Assembly: GCA_021405325.1 (NCBI GenBank) | Contig: QWII01000014.1 | Span: 163,265 to 227,264 of the forward strand | DNA from: Caldilinea sp. CFX5 | GTDB lineage: Bacteria > Chloroflexota > Anaerolineae > Caldilineales > Caldilineaceae | Reading direction: 5' to 3' | DNA length: 64,000 nt | In this document: positions 20,016 through 27,925 of the stretch, in pieces | Layout of the letters: each line of letters opens with the position of its first letter | How positions within the stretch are numbered: the stretch's first letter is position 1 | Notes under the pieces: generated by a model | Seen by the model: only the letters and a program-made list of their open reading frames with translations | What the model was told of the DNA's origin: nothing | The model's database searches: none | Program-made: the position numbers and the translations under genes

Positions 20016-21452
20016 TTAACCCACCTGTGTGCGCGGCAACAAGGTTGCCAAGACTGCCGGCAGCAAGTAGAGGCGCTGCAATTCGACGACGCGCTGACAA
20101 ATCGGCTGTAACGCATCGACATCGCCATCCGGGATGACAATGGCGGACGTACGCGCTTTGTCCTGCGGCAGAGCACCAGGAATGGTGCCTTGCCCATCGG
20201 TGATGAGCAGCACCCAGTGGGTCGGCCAGCGGCGCCAGGCTTCCGTTAGGAAACGGAAACAAGTGCCATCCCGGTTACGCCACTGGGCATCGACGGCAAA
20301 GAGCGGCGTCGCGTCTTCGGCGTGGGCGACGGCGGCCTGTTCGTCAAAGAGCAGACCCACCACTTGCCCGCCGCTGGCTTTGACCGCCAACGCCAAGGCT
20401 TGGGCGGCAATGAAAGCGGCCCGCTGCTTGTACCCCTGCATGGACGAACTGACATCCACGCCAATGAGCACATTCGGCGCCGGTTGCACACGCCCCGGCA
20501 AGGCCAGCCGAAACGGGAAGTCCCCTCTAGCGGCTGCCTGGCGATCAAAGCGCCCTGGCGCCAGCACCTCGAAGGCGCCACGACGCGTGTCGAAACGGGG
20601 GCGAATCTGCCGCGCCAGTTGCACCGCTTCAGCGTGGGGCGGCACCAGACGATAGACCTTAGTGAGGGTTGCCATCCCACCGGTGCCGCGCCACTGACCG
20701 ACATGCCGCTGAATCTCATCCAACAGCACACCAGCGACTGGCCCGCCGCTTTGACTACGCGGCCCAGCCATCGGCATAAACGGTGGATGCACTTGCCGCA
20801 GTTCGGGGAAGGTGACGATGAGACGCTGGAGGAAATCGGCGATCTGGGCCGGCGCCAGCAGGGCGGCTTCGGCAACCATATCGGCCAGATGGATGCCCAG
20901 AGCCCCATAGGGCGCGTTGCCCCAGTCGGCGGCGGCCTGTTCCTGGAATGGTTGGTCGGGATATGCAAAACGGCAGTAGAGGAGCAGGTCGCCGGCGGCT
21001 TCGACAAAGGTTTGCGCCTGGCTCAGGTTGCGTCGATACACTTGGCTTTGGGTATCGGCCACGGCCTGCCGTGTTGCCGTCAGGGCGGTATGCAAGGAGG
21101 GAAAGATGGTTTCGACCAGGCTTTCCCCCTGCACATCCAAGACCAGGTTGACTAACCAGTGCGGTATCGCTTCCTGTCGCGCCATGGCGTGGATCGCCGG
21201 CAGCGGCTGAAGAAAGTGACTCGCCTCGTGCGCCAACAATCCCACCGAGACCAATTCGTGGTCGGGAATGGGACAGCCACAGAAGGCCACCGGCATGAAG
21301 ATGACCGTGTGACCATCGGTGCTAGCTGTGTCGCGTTGCGTTTCCAATAGCACACGTGCCGGCAGCAAACGCGCCGTGGCTGGCGCTACTGTCGACAGCA
21401 ACTGATTGGCGGTGCGTTCGAGCATGGCCAGTTTGCGTTGTTGTGCGATCAT
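20016..21452 (-). CDS. Putative metallopeptidase-vWA protein (DUF2201_N + DUF2201-like)
   Basis: A 478-residue protein with two parts. The N-terminal ~200 residues contain LLAHEASHFLQ, an HExxH zinc-peptidase motif, as in the DUF2201_N domain. The C-terminal ~180 residues form a von Willebrand A domain with an intact MIDAS motif, DVSSSM, and the downstream ITDGQG. Proteins of this type work with MoxR AAA+ ATPases, and the next gene upstream, 11 nt away, encodes one. ATG 21452 follows GAGGAGG. The vWA protein is probably the substrate adaptor of the MoxR chaperone; whether the HExxH site cuts a protein is unknown. It sits in a replication-type mobile block rather than in a metabolic operon, which is unusual for this pair. 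Confidence 0.85.
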   Translation of the reverse strand: MIAQQRKLAMLERTANQLLSTVAPATARLLPARVLLETQRDTASTDGHTVIFMPVAFCGCPIPDHELVSVGLLAHEASHFLQPLPAIHAMARQEAIPHWLVNLVLDVQGESLVETIFPSLHTALTATRQAVADTQSQVYRRNLSQAQTFVEAAGDLLLYCRFAYPDQPFQEQAAADWGNAPYGALGIHLADMVAEAALLAPAQIADFLQRLIVTFPELRQVHPPFMPMAGPRSQSGGPVAGVLLDEIQRHVGQWRGTGGMATLTKVYRLVPPHAEAVQLARQIRPRFDTRRGAFEVLAPGRFDRQAAARGDFPFRLALPGRVQPAPNVLIGVDVSSSMQGYKQRAAFIAAQALALAVKASGGQVVGLLFDEQAAVAHAEDATPLFAVDAQWRNRDGTCFRFLTEAWRRWPTHWVLLITDGQGTIPGALPQDKARTSAIVIPDGDVDALQPICQRVVELQRLYLLPAVLATLLPRTQVG

Positions 21453-21463
21453 GATGGCCTCCT

Positions 21464-22636
21464 CTACAAAGCAATACCCAGTCCATGCAGCAGATGCCGA
21501 TAGCCTTCCGCTGCGGCCCGATCCAGGATGTGCAATCTGACCAGATAGCGCTGCAAGATGCGGGTGTCATCAGGCGCTTGTGCGGTGGACAGATGCTGAT
21601 ACTCAATCGGTAGGGGCAATTCCCCCTGGTCAACCGACTTCCACGAAGCGCGAATTGCGTCGGCCAGCCGTTGCTCGAAGAGGGCAGCGACGGCGTCAGC
21701 CATCTGCACTTCGATCGGTTCGACCCGCCGTAACAAAGCCGGATCCAGGGCGCTGCCCCAGGGGTTGGCGGCTAGCACGATGTAGACCGCGCTGGCCGGG
21801 GCATACTCGACACCCCAGAGCGGGGCTTCGACCAGCCGCAAGGGGGTCGTACTTGCGATACCCATTGCCTGGACAACTTCCACTGGCGCGACTTGCAACG
21901 GGCGCATCAAGAGGTCTTGAGCGCGCACATTGAAGCGGGTCAACTCATCCAGAAAGAGCAGCACCTGTTCGCCAGCACGCGCACGACGGAAGGTGCGGGC
22001 AAAGATCCCAGGCAACTCCTGCTTGTCGGTGCGCAACCCGACTAGATCGGCGTCGGCAAAGGATTGACAGCCCGCCACCTCCTCAAAACCCCACCCGTTG
22101 CTAGTGGCGCACAAACGCACCGCGCTTGTTTTGCCGGCGCCGGTTGGGCCGATGAGAAAGGGAATGGCGTGCGCGGCCAGGAAACTTTGCACCTGATCGG
22201 CCAGGTCGGTAATGGCACGACGAATGGCTTGCTGCACTTCATCACAGAAGGTGAGTGCTGCCGGTTGAACGGCTACACCTGAGGGTTGCGGCGCCGTGGG
22301 TGAAGGAGGTTGCGAGGGCGCCGTCGCTGTGCCATTGGCCACACCGTTCATGAGAAATTGGCTGTCAATGGTGAACGCCAGGGCCAGAATATGCTTACAC
22401 GGCATGTTAATCTGCACCCCACGCGTCTTCCAGTCCTGACAGCTACAACCCACCTTGAGGGTGCCATCGCTACGGCGTTCGATGCCGGTTGTATGATGCA
22501 GGTTGACCAATGCCTTGACCTGATCCACACCCTGATCTACTACTTGCAGCGCGGCTTGTAGAATAATCTCACGGGCGCGTTGGACACGATTGGGATCGAC
22601 ATTGGTTTCGTGTTGCAGTTGCGTAAAAATACTCAT
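21464..22636 (-). CDS. SWIM zinc finger-MoxR-type AAA+ ATPase fusion
   Basis: A 390-residue protein. Residues ~60-85 form a SWIM zinc finger (CSCQDW...CKHILA, pattern CxC...CxH). A MoxR-like AAA+ module follows a Ser/Pro/Thr linker, with Walker A IGPTGAGKTSAVR near residue 163, Walker B LLFLDELTRF, and the sensor-like segment VLAANPWGSALDPALLRR. MoxR ATPases act as chaperones with vWA proteins, and the partner is encoded 11 nt downstream. SWIM domains bind DNA or proteins, so the fusion may bring the chaperone to a nucleic acid. The ATG follows GAGAGGAG. SWIM and MoxR genes are known as neighbours; the fusion in one short protein is less usual. Confidence 0.88.
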   Translation of the reverse strand: MSIFTQLQHETNVDPNRVQRAREIILQAALQVVDQGVDQVKALVNLHHTTGIERRSDGTLKVGCSCQDWKTRGVQINMPCKHILALAFTIDSQFLMNGVANGTATAPSQPPSPTAPQPSGVAVQPAALTFCDEVQQAIRRAITDLADQVQSFLAAHAIPFLIGPTGAGKTSAVRLCATSNGWGFEEVAGCQSFADADLVGLRTDKQELPGIFARTFRRARAGEQVLLFLDELTRFNVRAQDLLMRPLQVAPVEVVQAMGIASTTPLRLVEAPLWGVEYAPASAVYIVLAANPWGSALDPALLRRVEPIEVQMADAVAALFEQRLADAIRASWKSVDQGELPLPIEYQHLSTAQAPDDTRILQRYLVRLHILDRAAAEGYRHLLHGLGIAL

Positions 22637-22666
22637 CTGGTCTCCTCTCGGGTTGGCCCGTGGGGA

Positions 22667-22709
22667 GACGCATTGGCCGCGCCCGGTGTACAGGACGCGG
22701 CAATGCGTC
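22667..22709. terminator. Hairpin between the Cas4-like and MoxR genes
   Basis: Stem CGCGG-CAATGCGTC pairing with GACGCATTG-(G)-CCGCG, with one bulged base and a ~14-nt loop. There is no T-run on the minus strand, so it may attenuate or stabilise RNA rather than terminate fully. Confidence 0.5.
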
Positions 22710-22765
22710 CCGTTCCGGGCAATACTTGTGAAACTCCTCTGTACTGCTGTGCTTCCTGTCGCTGG

Positions 22766-23665
22766 CTACGGCGCCGTCACGCCCGCTTCAGGGTCGCTGG
22801 CGGCGACAGCCTGTGCGGCATCAGCAACGATGCGTTGCCGGCCCTGCGGTCGTCGATTGGATGGACAGTGGGTGAAGGGGCAATACCGACATTCCCAAGG
22901 CTCGACCGGCTGCGGTGATGGCGGTTGGGTCGCCAATGCATCGCACAGGATGTTCCGCACCCAACCTTCGACTTGCACCAGTTCATCCGCCGCCGGGGCC
23001 TTCACGTCCACACTGCACAGATCGGCCATGGTCAGATAGACCAGGCGAAAGTGCTGTGGCGGTGGGTAGCCATTGCGCGCCAGTAGCCAGGCATAGAGCT
23101 TGAGCTGCTTGACATGCCGCGGCTGGGGCAAGGTCATGCCGGCGAGGCCGGTCTTGCCCAGGTTGACGGTCTTGAAGTCGAAGAGCGTGCGGTGGGCAAG
23201 GTCATAGGCGTCGATGCGCCCAGTGACAAAGGCGGCCAGCCCCTCGTCCTCGACAAAAGCCGTCAAGCGCCGTTCGGTCAAGCTGCCGGCGTCACCACCC
23301 AACTCAGCAAGTGCGTGGTGGATCAGCTTGCCACGCAGCCGCGCCCAGTGTTCCATCGGCGTTTCTAACGGATAACCTTCGTTGCGACCCAACCAAGTTT
23401 TGTACTTACACCCTAACAAGCTGGAAACCCGTAACACGGGATAGCCGGTCTGCCGGATGCTCTCAACCACCTCATCCGGCTGGTTGGCGCCGTAGAGCGC
23501 CGCCAGCAGGTGGGGTGGAAAGGGACATGTCGGCTGTAAGCGTTGCCGCGCACAAGCCAGACAGGCCGGATAGGCAACCGGATCACGGGTGACTTCACAC
23601 AGCCAAACCGGTTGTGTTGTCTCCTGTACATTCACTGTTGTTTGCTCATGGACTCCTGTAATCAT
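22766..23665 (-). CDS. Cas4/AddB-like Fe-S PD-(D/E)XK nuclease
   Basis: A 299-residue nuclease-like protein. The catalytic series is visible: LIHHALAEL (His near residue 118), GRIDAYD (Asp), and LFDFKTVN (Asp-x-Lys). One Cys (LLGCKYKTWL, near residue 86) lies before the nuclease core, and three lie after it in ECRYCPFTHCPS (near 260-268). This is the arrangement that holds a 4Fe-4S cluster in Cas4 and AddB. An extra N-terminal Cys cluster (YPACLACARQRLQPTCPF) may bind zinc. No CRISPR array or cas gene is nearby, so a role in element DNA processing is more likely than spacer acquisition. ATG 23665 follows GAGAGGAG at ideal spacing. Confidence 0.85.
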   Translation of the reverse strand: MITGVHEQTTVNVQETTQPVWLCEVTRDPVAYPACLACARQRLQPTCPFPPHLLAALYGANQPDEVVESIRQTGYPVLRVSSLLGCKYKTWLGRNEGYPLETPMEHWARLRGKLIHHALAELGGDAGSLTERRLTAFVEDEGLAAFVTGRIDAYDLAHRTLFDFKTVNLGKTGLAGMTLPQPRHVKQLKLYAWLLARNGYPPPQHFRLVYLTMADLCSVDVKAPAADELVQVEGWVRNILCDALATQPPSPQPVEPWECRYCPFTHCPSNRRPQGRQRIVADAAQAVAASDPEAGVTAP

Positions 23666-23767
23666 GATCAACTCCTCTCGTCACTTTGGGCGAACGGATA
23701 CTGGCGCGCCGCTTGAGCAAGCGCATCAATACCCGCTCGCTACGCAATGGTTGTTGGTACTCCGCTG

Positions 23768-24040
23768 TTAGTTCATGCTAATGTACGAGGGCAGATGTTT
23801 CTGCCAATCGCGCCGCTGTCTTGTCTGGTCGGTGCGTTGGGCATGGCGCCGGGGACGCCTGGTCGAAAGGGGTGCGTCTGTCCGGATCTGCCCTTGTTCG
23901 GCTTGCCCAACAGGTTTTTGGGCCGCGTTGAGCAAAACCAGCAACACGAGTAACGACCAGAGCAACGCAATGCACCCCAGAACCAACAGATAGAGCAGGG
24001 GAAACCAATGCAGTAATGTGTGCAGGAACGCTTCTGTCAT
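23768..24040 (-). CDS. Small single-span membrane protein
   Basis: A 90-residue protein. A long hydrophobic N-terminal segment (WFPLLYLLVLGCIALLWS and following Leu/Val, about residues 12-36) is followed by a basic, Arg/Gln-rich cytoplasm-like tail. AGGAGG lies 3 nt before ATG 24040, which fixes the start. No family is recognised. It lies between the Cas4-like and SSB genes, with a terminator immediately upstream, and so has its own transcription unit or shares that of the nuclease. Confidence 0.65.
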   Translation of the reverse strand: MTEAFLHTLLHWFPLLYLLVLGCIALLWSLLVLLVLLNAAQKPVGQAEQGQIRTDAPLSTRRPRRHAQRTDQTRQRRDWQKHLPSYISMN

Positions 24041-24066
24041 ACAACCTCCTCTATGTGAACGATGGG

Positions 24067-24104
24067 AAACAAAAGAGCGCCCTCGCAACGAAGCCAGGGC
24101 GCTC
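24067..24104 (-). terminator. Rho-independent terminator downstream of the SSB gene
   Basis: On the minus strand, GAGCGCCCT pairs with AGGGCGCTC across a 12-nt loop, followed by TTTTGTTT. It lies between the SSB gene and the small membrane protein gene. Confidence 0.85.
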
Positions 24105-24245
24105 AGGGTGTGGGCATGGGGACCAGTGTATGTGAACAGCGACCGCGAATCATCTTAGCCGTCGCTGGTAGTCCCTGTGCTTGCCATGGAGCGCACAGGC
24201 TTCTCCTGAGGGAATCATGTGGGTATTAAGGCTATCTTGGCATGG

Positions 24246-24641
24246 CTAGAAGCGAGTCAGGTCTGATGGGGTTGCCGCCGTTTGGTCGGCGGTCTCCGTC
24301 TCATCTTGCCCATTGCTGCCACCCAAGAAGAGTACCCGATGGGCGGTCACTTCGTTGGTCGAGCGGGCATTGCCTTCCTTGTCGATAAAAGCGCTGGCGG
24401 CTTCCAACTCGCCCTTGACTAACACACGGCGCCCTTTGCTCAGATGCTCGGCGCACACTTCGGCCAGCCGTCGCCAGATGGTGACGCGTACCCAGGTGGT
24501 CTTTTCATGTTTGTTCCCACCCTCGTCGAGCCAAACCTTGTTGACGGCCAGATCAAAATGAGCGACGGCCACACCACTGGGGGTGTAGCGCATCTGCGGC
24601 TCGTTGCCTAAGTTTCCAATCAACAGAATCTCGTTGTACAT
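24246..24641 (-). CDS. ssb: Single-stranded DNA-binding protein (SSB)
   Basis: A 131-residue OB-fold protein with the usual SSB order: LIGNLGNEPQMRYTPSGVAVAHF at the N-terminus (first half), then TTWVRVTIWRRLAEVCAEHLSKG, and LVKGELEA. The C-terminal tail is acidic and Thr-rich but ends in DLTRF instead of the DDDIPF-type peptide that recruits partner proteins, so interactions may be altered. GAGGAGG precedes the ATG. Together with the primase and the second OB-fold protein it suggests an element that manages its own single-stranded DNA. It is probably an element copy; the chromosomal ssb is not in the window. Confidence 0.93.
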   Translation of the reverse strand: MYNEILLIGNLGNEPQMRYTPSGVAVAHFDLAVNKVWLDEGGNKHEKTTWVRVTIWRRLAEVCAEHLSKGRRVLVKGELEAASAFIDKEGNARSTNEVTAHRVLFLGGSNGQDETETADQTAATPSDLTRF

Positions 24642-24780
24642 AAATTGCCTCCTCTGTTCCTTGTCATGCGGAAATACACTTCTGTGAAACGATAGAACGA
24701 TATGCAGTTGTTAAGGTCCCATTGCCCGGGGGCCAAGTGGCCACCCTTTGGTTCCTGGCGATAGCGCCTGAGAACCAAAA

Positions 24781-24834
24781 GAAAACAGCCCACAAGGACT
24801 GCATCCGTTCGTGTGGATGCACCTCCTGTGGGCT
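24781..24834 (-). terminator. Terminator after the second OB-fold gene
   Basis: A long minus-strand stem (AGCCCACAGGAGGTGCATCC pairing imperfectly with the complementary segment, loop ~8 nt) is followed by GTTTTCTTTT. It lies 43 nt after the stop of the second SSB-like gene. Confidence 0.8.
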
Positions 24835-24876
24835 GCGCTCTTCTGCTACTCAGGTATTGGGTTAGTGGGCCAGTAA

Positions 24877-25251
24877 TTAGCGCTCAACACTCCAGCGATC
24901 GGCTACCACTTCCACAATACTGCGGTGAACCGGTTGGGTTTCCCCCTTTGGCGATAGTGCCGGCTCTACCTTTTCTTCACTGGCCGCGCGTTGCAGAAAG
25001 TCGCTGAGGGTCTCGTAGACATCCCGGCTTTGTAACCAGCCATGCACGGCGATCATCTGATTTTTGCGTAACTCCAACCCTTGCTGGACACCGCCGGGGA
25101 ACAGCACGGTCACATAATCAAAACCGCCTCCGTCTCGTGCTGGTCGGTTGGGCCGCTGGGTATCGCGGCGAACGGAAATACGTGCATACAAATTGCCGTC
25201 ATACGTCCAGGGTTGGGTCTTGATTTGTCCGCGTAAATGCACCTCATTCAT
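24877..25251 (-). CDS. Second SSB-like OB-fold protein
   Basis: A 124-residue protein beginning MNEVHLRGQIKTQPWTYDG, with a following ARISVRR, FDYVTVLFPGG and NQMIAVHGWLQSRD. This matches the strand order of SSB/PriB-type OB folds, but it is divergent. The C-terminus (DRWSVER) lacks an acidic tip. ATG 25251 has AGGAGG 8 nt upstream; an in-frame upstream start would overlap the neighbouring gene and lacks such a site. Two different OB-fold proteins in one block are typical of conjugative elements and plasmids. Function is inferred only from fold and context. Confidence 0.75.
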   Translation of the reverse strand: MNEVHLRGQIKTQPWTYDGNLYARISVRRDTQRPNRPARDGGGFDYVTVLFPGGVQQGLELRKNQMIAVHGWLQSRDVYETLSDFLQRAASEEKVEPALSPKGETQPVHRSIVEVVADRWSVER

Positions 25252-25382
25252 GAAACTTCCTCCTGTGTCTTCCTGTTTGCTGGACGGGTCCGCCATCTCG
25301 TTACCTACGCGTCCACCCTCGCGGCCAGGGACGGGGCCGTGGGTGGCGGTTGGACCAAAGTCCACCGGGCCAAACACACGAC

Positions 25383-26555
25383 TCACCACTCTTCTACCCA
25401 CAGCCCATCCTCACGCAGCAGAGTGCTGATATCAGTGGCTTTGCCATGCTTGGCCGCGCCTTTGGCTTCGGCGACCAGTCGATGACGTCCTTCGGGCGTT
25501 ACTGCACAGAGCGCCACATACCCTTGAAGGTCAGCCTGGTTGCGCCACTTCTTCATCCGCCGTTCGGTGTCACCGCTTTCACCTTCCACTTCAACATAAA
25601 CTTGCTCGGCGGCGCTAGTCAACAAGACATCGGGTTGAGCAGGACCAGAGACCGACGGGCAAACTTGGGTGGCGAAACCGCGCCGACGCGTTTGATACGT
25701 GAAAGTGCAAACCAAGGCTGCATGTTCATTCTGCCGCTCACCGCCATGCTCGGCCAGCAGTTGTTCCCATTCTGACACGACGGGCTTTCGGTCGAGGGCT
25801 AGTATGACTTGCTTGCCAAGGTCGGTAAGCATAACGATGGCAGCGAGATTGCGCCCAATGCCCAACGTTTCCATGCGCCACAACCCAGCCTCCGCCATCT
25901 GTGTGAACATCCGTTTCAATGATCCGGCCTTGGCTGAAATGCCAATATAAATACTCAATTCTTGCGCAATGGCGTGGCGCAGAGACCACCCGGTTTGCGC
26001 AAGAAGCGCCAGGGTTAGCCCTTCCCGCTGCCAATTGCGGAAATGGTGGGCGAAGATAGCTGGTGGCGCCTCTGATAACACAATCTTCGGCAAGGCCATT
26101 ACGCCATCGTACTTGCTGGCAACCTTGACCGTAGACAATGCGCCATTCGCTGTATGGGCTGGCGCAGCTGAGGTTGCTGGCGGACAGGACGATGTACGCA
26201 ACCCCGTTAACTCATCCAGCAACTGCTGGTTTGCCCTGCGTAACTCTTGAAGCTCGCGTCGCAGTTGATGGATTTGACTATCATCGGTACGGCGCCAAAG
26301 CAAGCCCGCCTGATCATGGCTTGGTTGGATCGTTAGAAAGAAAGCTTGCCAGCCGTCAATGGTGAGCCGTTGAAAGAAAGTAGGGTCTTGGCGACGGCGT
26401 TCTTCCACGGCTGCGGCCGCCAGTTTGCGCGCCAACTCTTCCAGCAAGCGATTGTAGGCGCGCACCTGCTGTTCCGCCAGGGTACGTAGCCGTCGTTCTT
26501 CATCGAAGAGTTGCAGTTGGGTCCAGCCAAAAGCTTGTATCTGGCTCGCTGCCAT
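25383..26555 (-). CDS. Coiled-coil/winged-helix protein with a PD-(D/E)XK-like C-terminus
   Basis: A 390-residue protein. Residues ~10-60 and ~85-130 are Arg/Glu/Leu-rich and predict coiled coil. The middle (LAQTGWSLRHAIAQELSIYIG through MLTDLGKQVILAL) looks like winged-helix DNA-binding modules. The C-terminus has QPDVLLTSAAEQVYVEVEGE, with the Asp and Glu-x-Glu spacing of PD-(D/E)XK-like folds; the usual catalytic Lys is replaced, so activity is doubtful. The overall pattern resembles replication-relaxation-type proteins of Gram-positive and Chloroflexota plasmids, but I cannot assign a family. ATG 26555 follows AAGGAG; it overlaps the next upstream gene by 56 nt. Confidence 0.7.
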   Translation of the reverse strand: MAASQIQAFGWTQLQLFDEERRLRTLAEQQVRAYNRLLEELARKLAAAAVEERRRQDPTFFQRLTIDGWQAFFLTIQPSHDQAGLLWRRTDDSQIHQLRRELQELRRANQQLLDELTGLRTSSCPPATSAAPAHTANGALSTVKVASKYDGVMALPKIVLSEAPPAIFAHHFRNWQREGLTLALLAQTGWSLRHAIAQELSIYIGISAKAGSLKRMFTQMAEAGLWRMETLGIGRNLAAIVMLTDLGKQVILALDRKPVVSEWEQLLAEHGGERQNEHAALVCTFTYQTRRRGFATQVCPSVSGPAQPDVLLTSAAEQVYVEVEGESGDTERRMKKWRNQADLQGYVALCAVTPEGRHRLVAEAKGAAKHGKATDISTLLREDGLWVEEW

Positions 26556-27015
26556 GTTCTCCTTGTCCAGGTAACAACGCGTCGATACGCGCGAATGCCC
26601 CATTGAGGGCCAGGATGGCCTCATCATAGGTTGCGCTGCCGGCGGTATAGCGGGCAGCTACCGCCGCCGCATCAATGAGGGCATGGCGCGCGGTGGCTGT
26701 AGCGGAAGTGCCACTCTTATGCCGTGCATAGATGCGCTCGGTCAGCAACATGGCTGTCACCGGGTCGCTGTTTGTGTTGTTGAGCAGTTCATACAACGCC
26801 GTCCCATCAGTTTGTAAGCGCACCGTTTCGGCAGCAGCTTGACGCGCCAGGCCGGCGGCTTGCCATCGGTCCGGCGTCAACAAAACCAGTGTATCTGCCT
26901 CCATCGGTGTGACCACACGTCCCAGGAAGCCCAACCCGATAACCACAACCAGCAGAACAGCCGCAATGACACCGATTCTGGCTTGACGGTTGCTAAAGCC
27001 GATCTCGATCTCCAT
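26500..27015 (-). CDS. Membrane-anchored protein of the pilin cluster
   Basis: A 171-residue protein. A basic N-terminus is followed by one transmembrane segment (IGVIAAVLLVVVIGLGFLG, residues ~14-32), then an Ala-rich, helical extracytoplasmic domain. The N-terminal layout resembles CpaB/RcpC of Tad pili, but no SAF domain is visible, so that identity is not supported. ATG 27015 follows GGTGGAAGGAAA and is better than the ATG at 27033. It lies 23 nt after the TadG-like gene and overlaps the following coiled-coil gene, which indicates a shared transcript. Confidence 0.65.
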   Translation of the reverse strand: MEIEIGFSNRQARIGVIAAVLLVVVIGLGFLGRVVTPMEADTLVLLTPDRWQAAGLARQAAAETVRLQTDGTALYELLNNTNSDPVTAMLLTERIYARHKSGTSATATARHALIDAAAVAARYTAGSATYDEAILALNGAFARIDALLPGQGEHGSEPDTSFWLDPTATLR

Positions 27016-27038
27016 GCGTTTCCTTCCACCCATCCGCC

Positions 27039-27518
27039 TCAGCGCTGATCCATACGAAAGGTACTTATGGCATACACCCGAACGGAAAACGCTGGGGTGA
27101 GGCCAAAGAAGAGCGTGGTTGTACCACTGGCATCAATGCTCACCGTGTCATTACCTTCATCGACAGCAATCGTACCCAGAGCAGGTGCATGGCCCTTATG
27201 CTGGAGGTCTTGTGTCGCCTGTGTAAAAATGAAGCCTGGTTCCGTAGCCACACAGTCACCCCTCAGCCGCGTTTCGCCCACATTTTGAAAATGCGTCACA
27301 TCCACACAACGCGCCGCGGCTGTGGCCGCGCCATCAGCGGCCAGTTGCAGCCGCGACCGCAAGGTGAAGTAACGCGGCACATCAATGGTAAGACTAGCTA
27401 AGGGCAATAACACAGTGATTATCACTAGCGCGTTCCACACCATATCGCCGTGGCCTTGTCGCAGCCATGCTTGTGGCCACCACTGGGTATGCTGCTCTCT
27501 CTGCACTTGCTTTACCAA
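27039..27518 (-). CDS. TadG-like pseudopilin
   Basis: A 159-residue protein with GHGDMVWNALVIITVLLPLASL near residues 22-43, a single N-terminal hydrophobic helix after a short leader, followed by LRSRLQLAADGAATAAARCVD, as in TadE/TadG and Flp-associated minor pilins. The start is TTG 27518, overlapping the end of the TadE-like gene by 7 nt with AAGGAAGG upstream, so translation is probably coupled. The Glu at +5 of canonical pseudopilins is replaced by Trp in its GDMVW motif. It is probably a minor surface-filament subunit. Confidence 0.75.
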   Translation of the reverse strand: MVKQVQREQHTQWWPQAWLRQGHGDMVWNALVIITVLLPLASLTIDVPRYFTLRSRLQLAADGAATAAARCVDVTHFQNVGETRLRGDCVATEPGFIFTQATQDLQHKGHAPALGTIAVDEGNDTVSIDASGTTTLFFGLTPAFSVRVYAISTFRMDQR

Positions 27519-27910
27519 CCTTCCTTGCGAAAGACGCTGACCGCTTCACCGTTAAGTGGCTCATTGGGGGCGCCAAAGAACGGCATCAGGCTACCAAAGA
27601 AGTTAGGCACTTCCCATTGCACACTCACCTGCACCAGGCCGCCTGGGTGACTATCGGCTTGAATGGCAACCGTGTAATCACCGATGCCAGCTTGTAAGGC
27701 GCGGTTGGCCGCATTCAGCGCTTCGCCGGTAACATTACGTTGACTGACGGAGGCAATGCGTGCCGCATAGTTCACCGCGTTATTGGCCGTGACCGAGGCA
27801 TAGCCGGCCAGGGCCAAATTGACCAAGGCTAGTGTGACCAACGCCATGAGCGGGAGCGTCAAAGCGCCTTCCACCATATCGCCCTGGTTGCCAAGCAGCC
27901 ATCGTCGCAT
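27512..27910 (-). CDS. TadE-like pseudopilin
   Basis: A 132-residue protein beginning with a short leader, then QGDMVEGALTLPLMALVTLA, a TadE-type signature in which the helix starts after a Gly and contains a Glu. ARIASVSQRNVTGEALNAAN follows. The rest is a beta-rich pilin-like domain. ATG 27910 has AGGAGAGGAG upstream. It lies 15 nt after the Flp-like gene and overlaps the TadG-like gene. No TadA ATPase, TadB/C or prepilin peptidase is seen nearby, so assembly would rely on genes outside the window. Confidence 0.8.
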   Translation of the reverse strand: MRRWLLGNQGDMVEGALTLPLMALVTLALVNLALAGYASVTANNAVNYAARIASVSQRNVTGEALNAANRALQAGIGDYTVAIQADSHPGGLVQVSVQWEVPNFFGSLMPFFGAPNEPLNGEAVSVFRKEGW

Positions 27911-27925
27911 GGGCTGGCTCCTCTC

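Noticed and set aside
26500..27015. CpaB/RcpC pilus protein
   Set aside because: Only the N-terminal anchor fits; no SAF domain could be seen.
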